Assembly (NCBI RefSeq): GCF_028736035.1
Contig: NZ_CP117866.1
Span: forward strand, 3,906,001 to 3,970,000
From: Streptomyces sp. T12
Lineage (GTDB): Bacteria > Actinomycetota > Actinomycetes > Streptomycetales > Streptomycetaceae
DNA length: 64,000 nt
Reading direction: 5' to 3'
The position numbers were made by a program, and so were the translations under genes. Below the pieces are notes generated by a model. It searched no databases. It worked only from the letters and a program-made list of their open reading frames with translations, and had not been told where the DNA came from. Positions 1 through 8,580 of this stretch are shown here, piece after piece (position 1 is the stretch's first letter; each line of letters starts with the position of its first letter).

Positions 1-501
1 CTCGACGCCCTGCGCTTCGGCGGGCCTGCCACCGCCTCCCAACTCGCCGAGAAACTGGGCGAGTCCAGCGGAGCCACCAGCTACCACCTACGCCAGCTCG
101 CGGCGCACGGCTTCGTCGAGGACGACCCCGAGCGAGGCAAGGGACGGGAGCGGTGGTGGAAGGCGGCGGTGAAGGGGCTGCGGTTCGACGACGCCCTCCT
201 GCACGACCCCAGCCCCGATGTACGTGGCGCGGCCGACCTGTACCTCCATGAGGTGGCCACCACCCAAACCCGGGAGCTCTCGACCTGGCTGGGCACCCGC
301 CAGGAATGGTCCGAGGACTGGAACCGGAGCTCGGACATGAGCAGCTGGACGCTACGCCTGACACCCCAGCTCACTCGCGAACTCGCCGAGAAGATGCACG
401 AGTTGATCGAGAGCTACCACGATCTCGCCGACGCTGAGGACGCCCCCGAAGTCGAGACCGTCCGCGTGCAGACCCGCGCCTTCCCCACGAACACCGACTG
501 A
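1..501 (+). CDS. Winged-helix ArsR-type transcriptional regulator (5' end cut by window edge)
   Basis: The reading frame is open from the first base, so the N-terminus lies outside the window. The visible start is a winged helix-turn-helix: ASQLAEKLGESSGATSYHL, then a wing ending at about residue 60 (GKGRERWWKA). This is the ArsR-like helix common in small Streptomyces repressors. The remaining ~110 residues are charged and helical and lack the metal-binding cysteines of classical ArsR sensors, so the effector is unknown. The C-terminal half resembles ligand or dimerisation regions of 'helix-turn-helix domain-containing' actinobacterial proteins. A small gene follows after 14 bases and is probably co-transcribed. 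Family assignment is good; the regulated process cannot be read from the sequence. Confidence 0.8.
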   Translation, partial: LDALRFGGPATASQLAEKLGESSGATSYHLRQLAAHGFVEDDPERGKGRERWWKAAVKGLRFDDALLHDPSPDVRGAADLYLHEVATTQTRELSTWLGTRQEWSEDWNRSSDMSSWTLRLTPQLTRELAEKMHELIESYHDLADAEDAPEVETVRVQTRAFPTNTD

Positions 502-515
502 GAGGCCGACGCCCG

Positions 516-704
516 ATGCAGCACCCCGAGACCCGTCTCGCCCTGCACCACGCCCGCGCCACGGACCTCCGCGCCCAAGCCGAAACCCACCGCCTCACCG
601 CCCGGGCCAGGCAGCCGTACGAACTCCGCGCCCGCCTCGGCTGGACCTTGGTCGAGATAGGTCTGCGCCTCGCGACCCCCAAGCCACCAGCACTGGCGCA
701 CTAG
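516..704 (+). CDS. Small hypothetical protein (62 aa) downstream of ArsR-type regulator
   Basis: A short Arg/Ala-rich protein of 62 residues that starts 14 bases after the regulator's stop codon in the same direction, with third-position G/C bias like its neighbours. It has no signal peptide, membrane segment or recognisable domain. The C-terminal half (ELRARLGWTLVEIGLRLA) could form an amphipathic helix. Its TAG stop overlaps the TAG stop of the converging protease gene in the palindrome CTAG. It is likely real because of position and codon use, but its function is unknown. Confidence 0.55.
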   Translation: MQHPETRLALHHARATDLRAQAETHRLTARARQPYELRARLGWTLVEIGLRLATPKPPALAH

Positions 705-1492
705 CAGCTCGGAACCGAGCCCTTCCCCGACTCCAGGGCCTCCAGGGCGTCCACCGCCCCCTTCAGCGTGGTCACCGGGATCAGGCGCAGGCCCTTCGGG
801 AGTTCTGACTTCGCGTCGGAGCACTCGTCCTTCGGTACCAGGAAGACCGTGGCCCCGTCCCGCTTGGCCGCCTGGGTCTTCAGGGACACTCCGCCGACCG
901 CGCCGACCTTGCCGGCGGCGTCGATCGTGCCCGTACCGGCGATGGTGCGGCCGCCGGTGAGGTCGGCGCCGGCGCCGGCGCCGTTGAGCTTGTCGATGAC
1001 GCCCAGGGAGAAGAGGAGACCGGCGCTGGGGCCGCCCACGTCCGCGAGCTTCAGGGTGACCTTGATGTTCTTGTCGTTCAGGTCCAGGTAGTTCAGCGCG
1101 GCCTCGGTCGCGGCGTCCTGGGACTCCTGCATCTGCTCGGTGTTGTACTTCTCGATCTCCTGGGTGCTGCGGCCGCTCGGATAGACCGAGTCGCGCGGCA
1201 TGACCGCCTTGTCCGTGCGGAACCAGGCGTCGATCACTTCGCCGAGCGTCACGTCCGTGTCGGGCGAGGTCGCCTCGATCGTCGTCATGCGCAGCTCACC
1301 GGTCGTGTCGCGGGTCGGCGCACCGGAGATGGTGATCACCGGGTCGCCCTTGTTCTCGCCCAGCACGTCCGCCGTCAGGCCGGGCTGCGCCACCGAGAAC
1401 GGCAGCGGCGCGAAGGCGGCCGTGGCGAGCAGGGCCACGACCGGCAGGGCGCAGACGGCGAGGGCCTGGGGGCGCGTGAGACGAGAGAACAC
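701..1492 (-). CDS. Secreted or membrane-anchored Lon-type (S16 fold) serine protease-like protein
   Basis: 263 residues. An N-terminal signal or anchor (RPQALAVCALPVVALLATA) is followed by an extracytoplasmic region and a C-terminal Lon proteolytic domain. The catalytic Ser sits in GGPSAGLLFSLGVID and the catalytic Lys in VGAVGGVSLKTQAA, giving the Ser-Lys dyad of peptidase family S16. The layout recalls YlbL-type secreted proteases, but I see no clear PDZ domain between anchor and protease, so it is shorter than that family. It probably acts on the outer face of the membrane. It converges on the upstream small gene with overlapping stop codons. Confidence 0.8.
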   Translation of the reverse strand: MFSRLTRPQALAVCALPVVALLATAAFAPLPFSVAQPGLTADVLGENKGDPVITISGAPTRDTTGELRMTTIEATSPDTDVTLGEVIDAWFRTDKAVMPRDSVYPSGRSTQEIEKYNTEQMQESQDAATEAALNYLDLNDKNIKVTLKLADVGGPSAGLLFSLGVIDKLNGAGAGADLTGGRTIAGTGTIDAAGKVGAVGGVSLKTQAAKRDGATVFLVPKDECSDAKSELPKGLRLIPVTTLKGAVDALEALESGKGSVPSC

Positions 1493-1579
1493 GGGATCAA
1501 TCTAACGTGGCGGCGAGTTCCGGCCCGGTGCAGGTCGGAGCTGTCAAGGTTGCCCCACTCAGATCACGGGCAGGTCTCG

Positions 1580-2689
1580 TCAGGTCACGTACAGGTCTCG
1601 CCGTTCCCTGGTGAAGCGCCGCAGCGCCCCCGGCAGCGGCTCCACCCCGATGCCCGGCGACCTCGGGACCGGCAGATGGCCGTCGACCAGCACGAACGGC
1701 TCCGTGATGTCCTCGGCGAAGTAGCGGCTGGAGGCGGAGGTGTCCCCGGGGAGCGTGCAGCCGGGCAGCGCCGCGAGTGCCAGGTTCGGTGCGCGGCCGA
1801 TGCCCGTCTCCAGCATGCCGCCGCACCACACCGGCACCCCGTGCGCGTGCGCCACGTCATGCACCCGCCGCGCCTCCAGGTAACCCCCGACGCGCGCGGG
1901 CTTCACGTTCACGACCCGGCACGCGTCCATCGCGATCGCGGACGCGGTGTCGCGGGCGTTGTGCAGGGACTCGTCGAGGCAGACGGGGGTCGCGAGGCGC
2001 TGCTGGAGGCGGGCATGGGCGTACAGGTTGTTCTCCGCCAGCGGCTCCTCGATCAGCAGCAGCCCGAACTCGTCGAGCCGCCGCAGATGCTCGGCGTCCG
2101 CGAGCGTGTACGCCGTGTTGGCGTCGACCTGGAGCGGCAGCTCCGCCCCGAAGCGCTCGCGCACGGCCCGTACGGGCTCCAGGTCCCAGCCGGGCTCGAT
2201 CTTCAGCTTGATCCGGACGTAGCCCTCGGCGAGATACCGCTCGACGGCGTCCAGGAGCTCGCCGACGGTCTCCTTGATCCCGACCGACACCCCGGCCGGC
2301 ACCCGCTCCCGCACCGCCCCCAGATACGTCGCCAGCGGCATCCCGTACGACCGCAGCTCCGCGTCGAGGACCGCCGTCTCCAGCGCCGCCTTCGCCAGCT
2401 CGTGCCCCTTGATCTTCTCCATCGCCGGAGCGAGGTGGGCCGTACCGAGCACGGGGAGGGCGGCGGCGCGCGGCAGCAGGAAGTCGCGCAGCACGATCTC
2501 CGCGCCGGCCACGAACTCCGAGCAGTACAGCGGCTCGGGGTCGGCCGCGAACTCCGACCAGCCCTCGGCCGTGTCCGTGACGACGTGCAGCAGGAAGGTG
2601 TCCTTCGTCGTCATCGTGCCGTAGGAGGTACGGAAGGGGGTGACCAGCGGAATCGCCACGTGGAACAGCTCGACGCGTTCGAGTTTCAT
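1580..2689 (-). CDS. Enolase-superfamily N-succinylamino-acid racemase / o-succinylbenzoate synthase-like enzyme
   Basis: 368 residues. The barrel carries the family's catalytic set: RIKLKIEPGWD (Lys pair), QVDANTAY, LIEEPLAENN, VCLDESLHN for the metal ligands, and VNVKPARVGG with the opposing Lys. This subgroup contains o-succinylbenzoate synthase (MenC) and N-acyl/N-succinylamino-acid racemase. Streptomyces make menaquinone by the futalosine route and do not need MenC, so racemase is more likely. The start is the ATG of MKLERVELFH, which overlaps the stop of the upstream GNAT gene (ATGA), implying translational coupling. In Geobacillus, a GNAT succinyltransferase plus this racemase converts D- to L-amino acids; the same pairing is seen here. 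Substrate remains inferred. Confidence 0.8.
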   Translation of the reverse strand: MKLERVELFHVAIPLVTPFRTSYGTMTTKDTFLLHVVTDTAEGWSEFAADPEPLYCSEFVAGAEIVLRDFLLPRAAALPVLGTAHLAPAMEKIKGHELAKAALETAVLDAELRSYGMPLATYLGAVRERVPAGVSVGIKETVGELLDAVERYLAEGYVRIKLKIEPGWDLEPVRAVRERFGAELPLQVDANTAYTLADAEHLRRLDEFGLLLIEEPLAENNLYAHARLQQRLATPVCLDESLHNARDTASAIAMDACRVVNVKPARVGGYLEARRVHDVAHAHGVPVWCGGMLETGIGRAPNLALAALPGCTLPGDTSASSRYFAEDITEPFVLVDGHLPVPRSPGIGVEPLPGALRRFTRERRDLYVT

Positions 2690-3501
2690 ACGTCGGCGTC
2701 CGCACGGTCGCGGGTGAGCGTGTACCAGCCGTCCCGGGACATCCCCGTCGCCCTGAACCCGTCGGCGAACGCCTTGGTGAACACCTCGCGCACGGCCCGC
2801 CGCCAGCGCAGCGCCAGCTCGGGGTGGGCGGCCCGCAGCGCCACGATGTCGTCCGGTACACGGCACCAGACGTGGCACTCGTCGAGGTCGCGGCGGGCGA
2901 GCGGGGCGCCGTCGGGGGCGGTGTGCGTGGTGGGCGCGGCCTCGCGATCACCGGTGCCCCCTGTGCCCCCAGTGCCCCCAGTGCCACCTGTGCCACCTGT
3001 GCCGTACGGCTGTCTGGGCCCGGTCAGGTCCCAGGCCACCGCCAGCCGGTCGGTCTCGTCGCCGTCGTTCACCCCGTCCGCCATGGGGCCGTAGAAGTCG
3101 ACGAGGTACTCGGTCCCCACGGCGCCCAGCTTGACGAAGTTGAACCGGGCGTTGCGACCGACCAGCGGGTCGAAGGTCCAGCGCATCGTGCGTGCCCCGA
3201 GTTCCAGCGCCCAGGCCCGCTGCGCCTGCTTGACCTGCACCCCGAGCCCCTGGTCGGCGGCGGCCAGCAGGGAGTACGTCTCCCGCAGCGCGGGCGGCCC
3301 GAACACGGCGACGCTCGCGCCCGCGAGCCGCTGCCCCTCGTACGCGGCGTGCACCGCCCCGCCCGCGTGAGCGAGGCTGTGCAGCGTCTCGGAAAGTAAG
3401 GGCGGTGCGCTGCGGGGCGTCTGCCACACGTCACTGAAGTAGTCGGCGACGGCCGCGAACCCGGCGACGTCGTGCACGGTGCGGATGCTGAGTGAGGTCA
3501 T
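2686..3501 (-). CDS. GNAT-family N-acyl (probably N-succinyl) transferase, COG3375-like
   Basis: 271 residues from the ATG of MTSLSIRTVHD; an upstream in-frame start exists but the extra residues look non-coding. Core features are GGAVHAAYEGQRLAGASVAVFG (β-strands), then LGVQVKQAQRAWALELGARTMRWTFDPL, typical of the predicted GNAT enzymes of COG3375. A (Gly-Gly-Thr)n tract at about residues 170-185 forms a flexible linker before a C-terminal domain. The stop overlaps the start of the racemase gene. In known systems the partner acyltransferase puts a succinyl group on D-amino acids before racemisation. The IclR gene upstream may control both. Acyl donor and acceptor are inferred from the pairing only. 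Confidence 0.75.
   Translation of the reverse strand: MTSLSIRTVHDVAGFAAVADYFSDVWQTPRSAPPLLSETLHSLAHAGGAVHAAYEGQRLAGASVAVFGPPALRETYSLLAAADQGLGVQVKQAQRAWALELGARTMRWTFDPLVGRNARFNFVKLGAVGTEYLVDFYGPMADGVNDGDETDRLAVAWDLTGPRQPYGTGGTGGTGGTGGTGGTGDREAAPTTHTAPDGAPLARRDLDECHVWCRVPDDIVALRAAHPELALRWRRAVREVFTKAFADGFRATGMSRDGWYTLTRDRADADV
2953..3003. repeat. 9-bp minisatellite inside the GNAT gene
   Basis: About five or six near-perfect 9-base units (variants of GTGCCACCT / GTGCCCCCA on the + strand) encode the Gly-Gly-Thr tract. The unit is a multiple of three, so slippage changes linker length without breaking the frame. Confidence 0.8.
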
Positions 3502-3573
3502 GTGTCGAGTGTCGGAGGCCGCGCAGGCCCTGCCTAGAGCGCGCGGGCACGCAGCCTCCGAACCGGACACGCC

Positions 3574-4215
3574 TCAGCGCAACGCCTCCGCCACCTCCCG
3601 CGCCGCGTCCATGACCCGCGGCCCGACCCGCTCCGGCACCGCGTCGGCCAGCATCACGACACCCACGCTGCCCTCGACGCCCGTGACCCCGAGCAACGGC
3701 GCGGCGGCCCCGCTCGCCCCTGCCTCCAACTCGCCGTGGGTCAGGGTGTATCCGGGTTCCTCCAGCGGCTGTTGCCGGGCGGCGAGTATCGCCCGGCCCG
3801 CGGCCCCTCGGTCCAAGGGGTGCCGGAAACCGGCCCGGTAGGCCACGTGATAGTCCGTCCACGTCGGCTCGACCACGGCGACGGCCAGTGCCTCCGTGCC
3901 GTCCACCAGTGTCAGATGGGCCGTCGCCCCGATGTCCTCGGCCAGCGAGCGCAGAGCGGGCAGCGCCGCCTCCCGTACCAGCGGATGCACCTGCCGGCCC
4001 AGTCGCAGCACGCCGAGCCCGACCCGGGCGCGGCCGCCCAGGTCACGGCGTACGAGGGCGTGCTGTTCAAGCGTGGCGAGCAGCCGGTACACGACGGTCC
4101 GGTTCACGCCCAGTTTGTTGGAAAGCTCGGTGACGGTCAGCCCGTGGTCCGTATCGGCCAGCAGCTTGAGGACGCGCAGTCCTCGGTCGAGCGTCTGAGA
4201 GGTCTCCGCGGTCAC
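3574..4215 (-). CDS. IclR-family transcriptional regulator
   Basis: 213 residues from the GTG of VTAETSQTLDRG; an earlier GTG exists, but AAGGAG lies 8 bases upstream of the chosen one. Residues 8-70 are the IclR winged helix (LTVTELSNKLGVNRTVVYRL, then TLEQHALVRRD). The rest is the GAF-like effector domain (LRSLAEDIGATAHLTLVDG; GFRHPLDRGAAGRAILAA). It sits 72 bases upstream of the GNAT/racemase pair on the same strand, so it is a candidate local regulator of amino-acid or aromatic compound metabolism. The effector is unknown. Length is slightly below the usual ~250 residues but both domains are present. Confidence 0.88.
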   Translation of the reverse strand: MTAETSQTLDRGLRVLKLLADTDHGLTVTELSNKLGVNRTVVYRLLATLEQHALVRRDLGGRARVGLGVLRLGRQVHPLVREAALPALRSLAEDIGATAHLTLVDGTEALAVAVVEPTWTDYHVAYRAGFRHPLDRGAAGRAILAARQQPLEEPGYTLTHGELEAGASGAAAPLLGVTGVEGSVGVVMLADAVPERVGPRVMDAAREVAEALR

Positions 4216-4505
4216 GACGCCCACTCCTTAAGTGGTGAGGTCGGCAGCCCCCTCGCGGCGGGTGCGTCACCGAGTCCCGTCAGTGACGCGCGCAGAGGCC
4301 GCCGATCGGCCGGCGGCCCGGCCTTCCGGACCGCGCCGCTTCACGGCTGCGCTCCGCGGCGGCGCTGCCACGGGGCGTGTGCGTAGCGGGACATTAGCGA
4401 AGGCGGTTCGCTGAGCGGAAGGCTCCGTCCAGAATCCGGGCAGCGGCCGGTACGGACCACACCGTTTTGCCCGGAAAGGCACGAGGCGTGCAGGGCGCCC
4501 TGCCG

Positions 4506-4543
4506 GGGCGCGAAGCGCCTGAGGGGCGCGGGGCTGTATCAAC
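4506..4543. repeat. Copy of a common Streptomyces intergenic repeat
   Basis: The 358-base gap between the IclR gene and the helicase has no convincing gene. It contains a motif (centred on CCTGAGGGGCGCGGGGCTGT) that I recognise from memory as a short inverted-repeat-rich element scattered in many Streptomyces intergenic regions. Recognition is by recall, not by search. Confidence 0.45.
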
Positions 4544-4572
4544 AGAACCCGGCCAAGGCACAGCGCCCAGCG

Positions 4573-6366
4573 TCACCGCATCCGGGTGGCCCACTCCTGC
4601 ACCTTGGCGATCCGCTGCCGCAGCTGCCCCGCCGTGGCCTCGGCGCTCGGCGGCCCGCCGCACACCCGCCGCAGCTCGGTGTGGATCACACCGTGCGGCT
4701 TGCCGCTCTGGTGGACGTACGCGCTGACCATCGTGTTGAGCTGCTTACGGAGCTCCATCATCTCCTTGTGCGAGACGACGGGCCGCCGCTCGGCGGGCAG
4801 CTCCAACAGGTCGGCCTCGGCGTCCGGCTTCTTGCGGCTGTGCGCGATCTGCCGGGCCTGCCGCTTCTGCAGCAGCAGCTGCACCTGATCCGGCTCCAGC
4901 AGCCCCGGAATCCCGAGGTAGTCCTGCTCCTCCTCGCTCCCCGGGTGGGCCTGCATGCCGAACTCGGCGCCGTCGTACAGCACCCGGTCGAAGACGGCCT
5001 CGGACTCCAGCGCCTCGAAGGAGAACTGCTCCTGCTCGCCGGTGTCCTCGTCCTGCTCCTTGTTCGCCTCCTCCATCTCCTTCTCGGATTCGGCGTACGG
5101 GTCCTCCTCGCCCTCCTTCTTCGGCTTGTCGAGGGCGTGGTCGCGCTCAACCTCCATCTCGTTGGCGAAGGTGAGGAGGTCGGGGACGGTCGGGAGGAAG
5201 ACGGAGGCGGTCTCACCGCGCCGACGCGACCGTACGAAACGCCCGACGGCCTGCGCGAAGAAGAGCGGGGTGGAGATGGTGGTGGCGTACACCCCCACCG
5301 CCAGCCGCGGAACGTCGACGCCCTCCGACACCATCCGCACCGCGACCATCCACCGGTCGTTGTTGCCGCTGAAGTCGTCGATCCGCTTGGACGCGCCGGC
5401 GTCGTCGGACAGGACGAGGGTCGCCTTGGTCCCCGTGATCTCACGGATGAGCTTGGCGTACGCGCGCGCGGAGTCCTGGTCGGAGGCGATGACGAGGGCA
5501 CCGGCGTCCGGAATGGCCTTCCTGACCTCGGTCAGCCGCTGGTCGGCGGCGCGCAGCACGCTGGGCATCCACTCACCGCGCGGATCCAGCGCCGTACGCC
5601 AGGCCTGGCTGATGGCGTCCTTCGTCATGGGCTCGCCGAGCCGCGCGGCGATCTCGTCCCCCGCCTTGGTCCGCCAGCGCATGTTGCCGCTGTAGGAGAG
5701 GAAGATGACGGGCCGCACGACATGGTCGGCCAGCGCGTTCCCGTAGCCGTAGGTGTAGTCGGCGGCGGACCGCCGGATCCCGTCGTTGCCTTCTTCGTAC
5801 GTGACGAAGGGGATGGGGTTGGTGTCGGACCGGAACGGCGTACCGGTGAGCGCGAGCCGTCGCGTGGCGGGCTCGAAGGCCTCGAGGCAGGCCTCGCCCC
5901 AGGACTTGCTGTCACCCGCGTGATGGATCTCATCAAGGATCACGAGCGTCTTGCGCTGCTCGACCCGATTCCGATGGAGCATGGGCCGCACACCGACACC
6001 GGCGTACGTCACCGCGACGCCCTGGTAGTCCTTGCCGAGCGGCCCCGCGCTGTACTCGGGATCGAGTTTGATCCCTATCCGCGCGGCCGCTTCCGCCCAC
6101 TGCTTCTTCAGGTGCTCGGTCGGCGCGACCACGGTCACCTGCTGCACGACATGGTGGTGCAGCAGCCAGGACGCGAGCGTCAGGGCGAAGGTCGTCTTCC
6201 CGGCGCCGGGCGTGGCGACCGCGAGGAAGTCACGCGGCTGCTCCTGGATGTACTTCTCCATCGCCCCCTGCTGCCAGGCACGCAGCTTGCTGGCGGTGCC
6301 CCAGGGGGCCCGGCCGGGGAAGGCGGGGGATAGGTGGTGCGAGGAGGAGGCGGCGGTGGTAGTCAC
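4573..6366 (-). CDS. DEAD/DEAH-box superfamily 2 helicase
   Basis: 597 residues from a GTG start (VTTTAASSSHHLSPAFPG, GGAG just upstream); the open frame continues upstream but that part looks non-coding. Motif I is ATPGAGKTTFALTLA, motif II DEIH (VILDEIHHAGDS), motif III LALTGTPFRS, motif VI FAQAVGRFVRSRRRGE. RecA-like domain 1 covers about residues 30-230 and domain 2 about 300-440. An acidic Lys/Glu-rich linker (KPKKEGEEDPYAESEKEMEE) and a C-terminal helical region follow. This is a conserved, single-copy type in streptomycetes, related to RAD25/type-III-restriction-like helicases. Its substrate is not known. It is transcribed alone. Confidence 0.88.
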   Translation of the reverse strand: MTTTAASSSHHLSPAFPGRAPWGTASKLRAWQQGAMEKYIQEQPRDFLAVATPGAGKTTFALTLASWLLHHHVVQQVTVVAPTEHLKKQWAEAAARIGIKLDPEYSAGPLGKDYQGVAVTYAGVGVRPMLHRNRVEQRKTLVILDEIHHAGDSKSWGEACLEAFEPATRRLALTGTPFRSDTNPIPFVTYEEGNDGIRRSAADYTYGYGNALADHVVRPVIFLSYSGNMRWRTKAGDEIAARLGEPMTKDAISQAWRTALDPRGEWMPSVLRAADQRLTEVRKAIPDAGALVIASDQDSARAYAKLIREITGTKATLVLSDDAGASKRIDDFSGNNDRWMVAVRMVSEGVDVPRLAVGVYATTISTPLFFAQAVGRFVRSRRRGETASVFLPTVPDLLTFANEMEVERDHALDKPKKEGEEDPYAESEKEMEEANKEQDEDTGEQEQFSFEALESEAVFDRVLYDGAEFGMQAHPGSEEEQDYLGIPGLLEPDQVQLLLQKRQARQIAHSRKKPDAEADLLELPAERRPVVSHKEMMELRKQLNTMVSAYVHQSGKPHGVIHTELRRVCGGPPSAEATAGQLRQRIAKVQEWATRMR

Positions 6367-6599
6367 GGTCTCCGTAAGGGGGTCGAATCCAAGGGGCCGC
6401 GCGCAGCGCGTCGAGTAGGGCGGTGGTGGGTGACGGGCGGGCGGCTCGGCTACGTATGACAACCGGGCCACCCTACCGGCGGCCCGGCGGTGCCGATGTG
6501 CGGACCAGGCCGGGTCACGCACGGGTGGGACCGACGTCACAACCGCCGCCGCACCTTCAGGGCTTCGCCCCACGGCCATCCTGCGACGCCGGTCCGGCA

Positions 6600-6790
6600 T
6601 CCCAGCCTGTCTGGGGCCCCCTCTGGGGGAGTTTGAGGACGAGGCCCGTTCAGGGCCGAAGCGGGGGTCTGGGGGCCGCAGGCCTCCAGGGACCGGGGCC
6701 GAAGGGGCGGAGCCCACTTCAGGATGGGACGGGCAGGGGCGGCGGGGGCGAACCCCTCCGGCGAACCCCTCCGGCGAACCCCTCCCGCGC
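6600..6790. repeat. Streptomyces dispersed intergenic repeat (degenerate copy) plus short direct repeats
   Basis: The 429-base gap between the helicase and MFS genes has no gene. It carries a sequence around GAGTTTGAGGACGAGGCCCG, followed by GGGGGTCTGGGGGC and a GC-rich arm, which I recall as a widespread intergenic element in Streptomyces. At the right end CGAACCCCTCCGG occurs in tandem (two full copies and a third partial one, about 6748-6785), immediately after the stop codon of the MFS gene, where it may act as a terminator. Confidence 0.5.
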
Positions 6791-6795
6791 CCAAC

Positions 6796-8250
6796 TCACC
6801 GCTCCCGCAACCGCGTAGTCACCCAGGCCCCCACCAACGCCACCCCCGCCATCGGCAGAAACACCGCCACGAACGCCGCCGGATGCGACCCGGCACCGGA
6901 CGCCCCCGTCGCCGCATGACTCACCGCGCCACCGCCCAGAGCCGCGAAGGCGGCACCTCCGGCGGCCAGCAGCACGACGTTGGACAGGGCGTCGGAGATC
7001 TGGAGCGCGGCGGAGTTGGTGCCGGCCTCCTCGGGTGCGGAGAGATGGAGCAGCAGCACGCTGGCGGAGGAGATGACCAGCCCCATCCCGAAGCAGCCGA
7101 AACTCCACGCCACGGCGAGGGTCCAGGCGGGCACGGATTCGATCAGCACACTCGGCGCGGCGGCTATGGAGGCCGCCACCAGCACCATCCCCAACGTCAT
7201 CAGGCGTTCCCGATACGGCTCCACCCGCGGCCGCGACTGCATCCACGACCCCAGCGCCCACGTCACGCCGCCCGCCGCGAGTGAGAACCCGGCGAGCGTC
7301 GGCGACAGCCCCCGCTGGGTGACCAGCATCAGCGGCACGAAGGACTCGGCCGCGACGAACGACCCCGCGGCGACCCCGCGCAACAGCACCACGGACGGCA
7401 GCCCGCGCGCCGCCCGGTACGTGCCGCGCGGGAGCAGCCCGAGCACGGCCGGTACGAGCAGCGTGGCGCCGACGACACCGGGGACGAGGGAGAGCCACCG
7501 CAGGTCCTGGGCGGCGTACTGCAGCAGCCCCGCACCGAGGGAGATACCGAGCGCGAGCCGGATACGGCGCCGGTCGAAGGAGGCGGCACGGGCGAACGGG
7601 TCGACCGGCCCTCCCGCCCGCCGCCGTATCTGCGGCAGCGCGAGGGCGAGCGGAAACACGACGAGCGCCGGAATCCCGACGAACACCCAGCGCCAGCCCA
7701 GATGCTCGGTCACCGCCCCGGAAGCCAGCGGCCCCACGATCGACGGCACGACCCAGCTCGCCGAGAACGCCGCCATGATCGCCGGCCGCAACCGTTCGGG
7801 GTAGGCCCGTCCGACGACGACGTACAACGCGACGATCACGAGTCCGCCCCCGAGCCCCTGCACGGCCCGCCCGAGAATGAACAGCCACATGGCCCCGGCG
7901 GTCCCGGACACCAGCAGCCCGGCCCCGAACGCGGCGATCCCCGTGGTCAGCGCCCCCAACGGCCCCCGCCGGTCCGACCACTGCCCCGCCAGCACCATCC
8001 CGAACAGGCTGGTGGTGAAGTACCCCGAGAACGCGAAGGCGTACAACGACACCCCGTCCAGCTCCCGCGCGGCCACCGGCATGGCCGTCCCCACTGCGGT
8101 GGCCTCGAAGGCAATGAGCAGCACGACGGAGACGATCCCGACACTGAGGGCCCGATAGGACCGACTGAGCACGGTCTCCTCGGAGTCGGAAACCGAGGGA
8201 GCATCGGATGTCTTCGCGACACCGGTATCGCGTGGCTCAAGGGCAGTCAT
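6796..8250 (-). CDS. Major facilitator superfamily multidrug-type transporter
   Basis: 484 residues from the ATG of MTALEPRDTGVAK. After a ~35-residue cytoplasmic head there are about 14 hydrophobic segments (for example VGIVSVVLLIAFEATAVGTA). The inter-helix motif A is visible as GQWSDRRGPLGALTTG and motif C-like glycines follow in VVPSIVGPLASGAV. This matches DHA2-type drug:H+ antiporters of actinobacteria. No TetR or MarR regulator is adjacent. Substrate cannot be deduced. An alternative start 9 codons upstream is less likely. Confidence 0.85.
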   Translation of the reverse strand: MTALEPRDTGVAKTSDAPSVSDSEETVLSRSYRALSVGIVSVVLLIAFEATAVGTAMPVAARELDGVSLYAFAFSGYFTTSLFGMVLAGQWSDRRGPLGALTTGIAAFGAGLLVSGTAGAMWLFILGRAVQGLGGGLVIVALYVVVGRAYPERLRPAIMAAFSASWVVPSIVGPLASGAVTEHLGWRWVFVGIPALVVFPLALALPQIRRRAGGPVDPFARAASFDRRRIRLALGISLGAGLLQYAAQDLRWLSLVPGVVGATLLVPAVLGLLPRGTYRAARGLPSVVLLRGVAAGSFVAAESFVPLMLVTQRGLSPTLAGFSLAAGGVTWALGSWMQSRPRVEPYRERLMTLGMVLVAASIAAAPSVLIESVPAWTLAVAWSFGCFGMGLVISSASVLLLHLSAPEEAGTNSAALQISDALSNVVLLAAGGAAFAALGGGAVSHAATGASGAGSHPAAFVAVFLPMAGVALVGAWVTTRLRER

Positions 8251-8451
8251 GCCCGCCAGCGTAAGGGCCAAAACCAACTTTGACCCCTGTCGAGAGACGG
8301 CCCCACCCTGAGACCTTGGTCGTACGACCGCCGGGATTCATGAACGGCGTATGGCAGTCCCATTGCAGGGCCCACGGTTCCCTTGATCGCCCCTCGGCCC
8401 CGCACCTACGGTCGAATCACCGACGAGGGCCGAACGCCCGAAGTCAGAAAC

Positions 8452-8523
8452 GGCCGTGTGCCCGAGTGGTTCAGGGGCTCGCCTGCAAAGCGAGTTACGC
8501 GGGTTCGAATCCCGCCACGGCCT
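8452..8523 (+). tRNA. tRNA-Cys (anticodon GCA)
   Basis: A full cloverleaf can be drawn. The acceptor stem is GGCCGTG/CACGGCC with discriminator T (expected for tRNA-Cys), the anticodon stem CTCGC/GCGAG with loop CTGCAAA (anticodon GCA), and the T arm GCGGG-TTCGAAT-CCCGC. CCA is not encoded. tRNA genes are favoured integration sites, and an accessory island starts just to the right. Confidence 0.95.
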
Positions 8524-8547
8524 CTGGTTGCCTGACCAGGCAAAAGG

Positions 8548-8580
8548 AAAGGGCCGCACCTCTAGAGGGTGCCGCCCTTT
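8548..8580. terminator. Hairpin terminator after tRNA-Cys
   Basis: Stem AAAGGGCCGCACC pairs with GGTGCCGCCCTTT (one mismatch) around a short loop, 24 bases after the tRNA. Confidence 0.6.
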
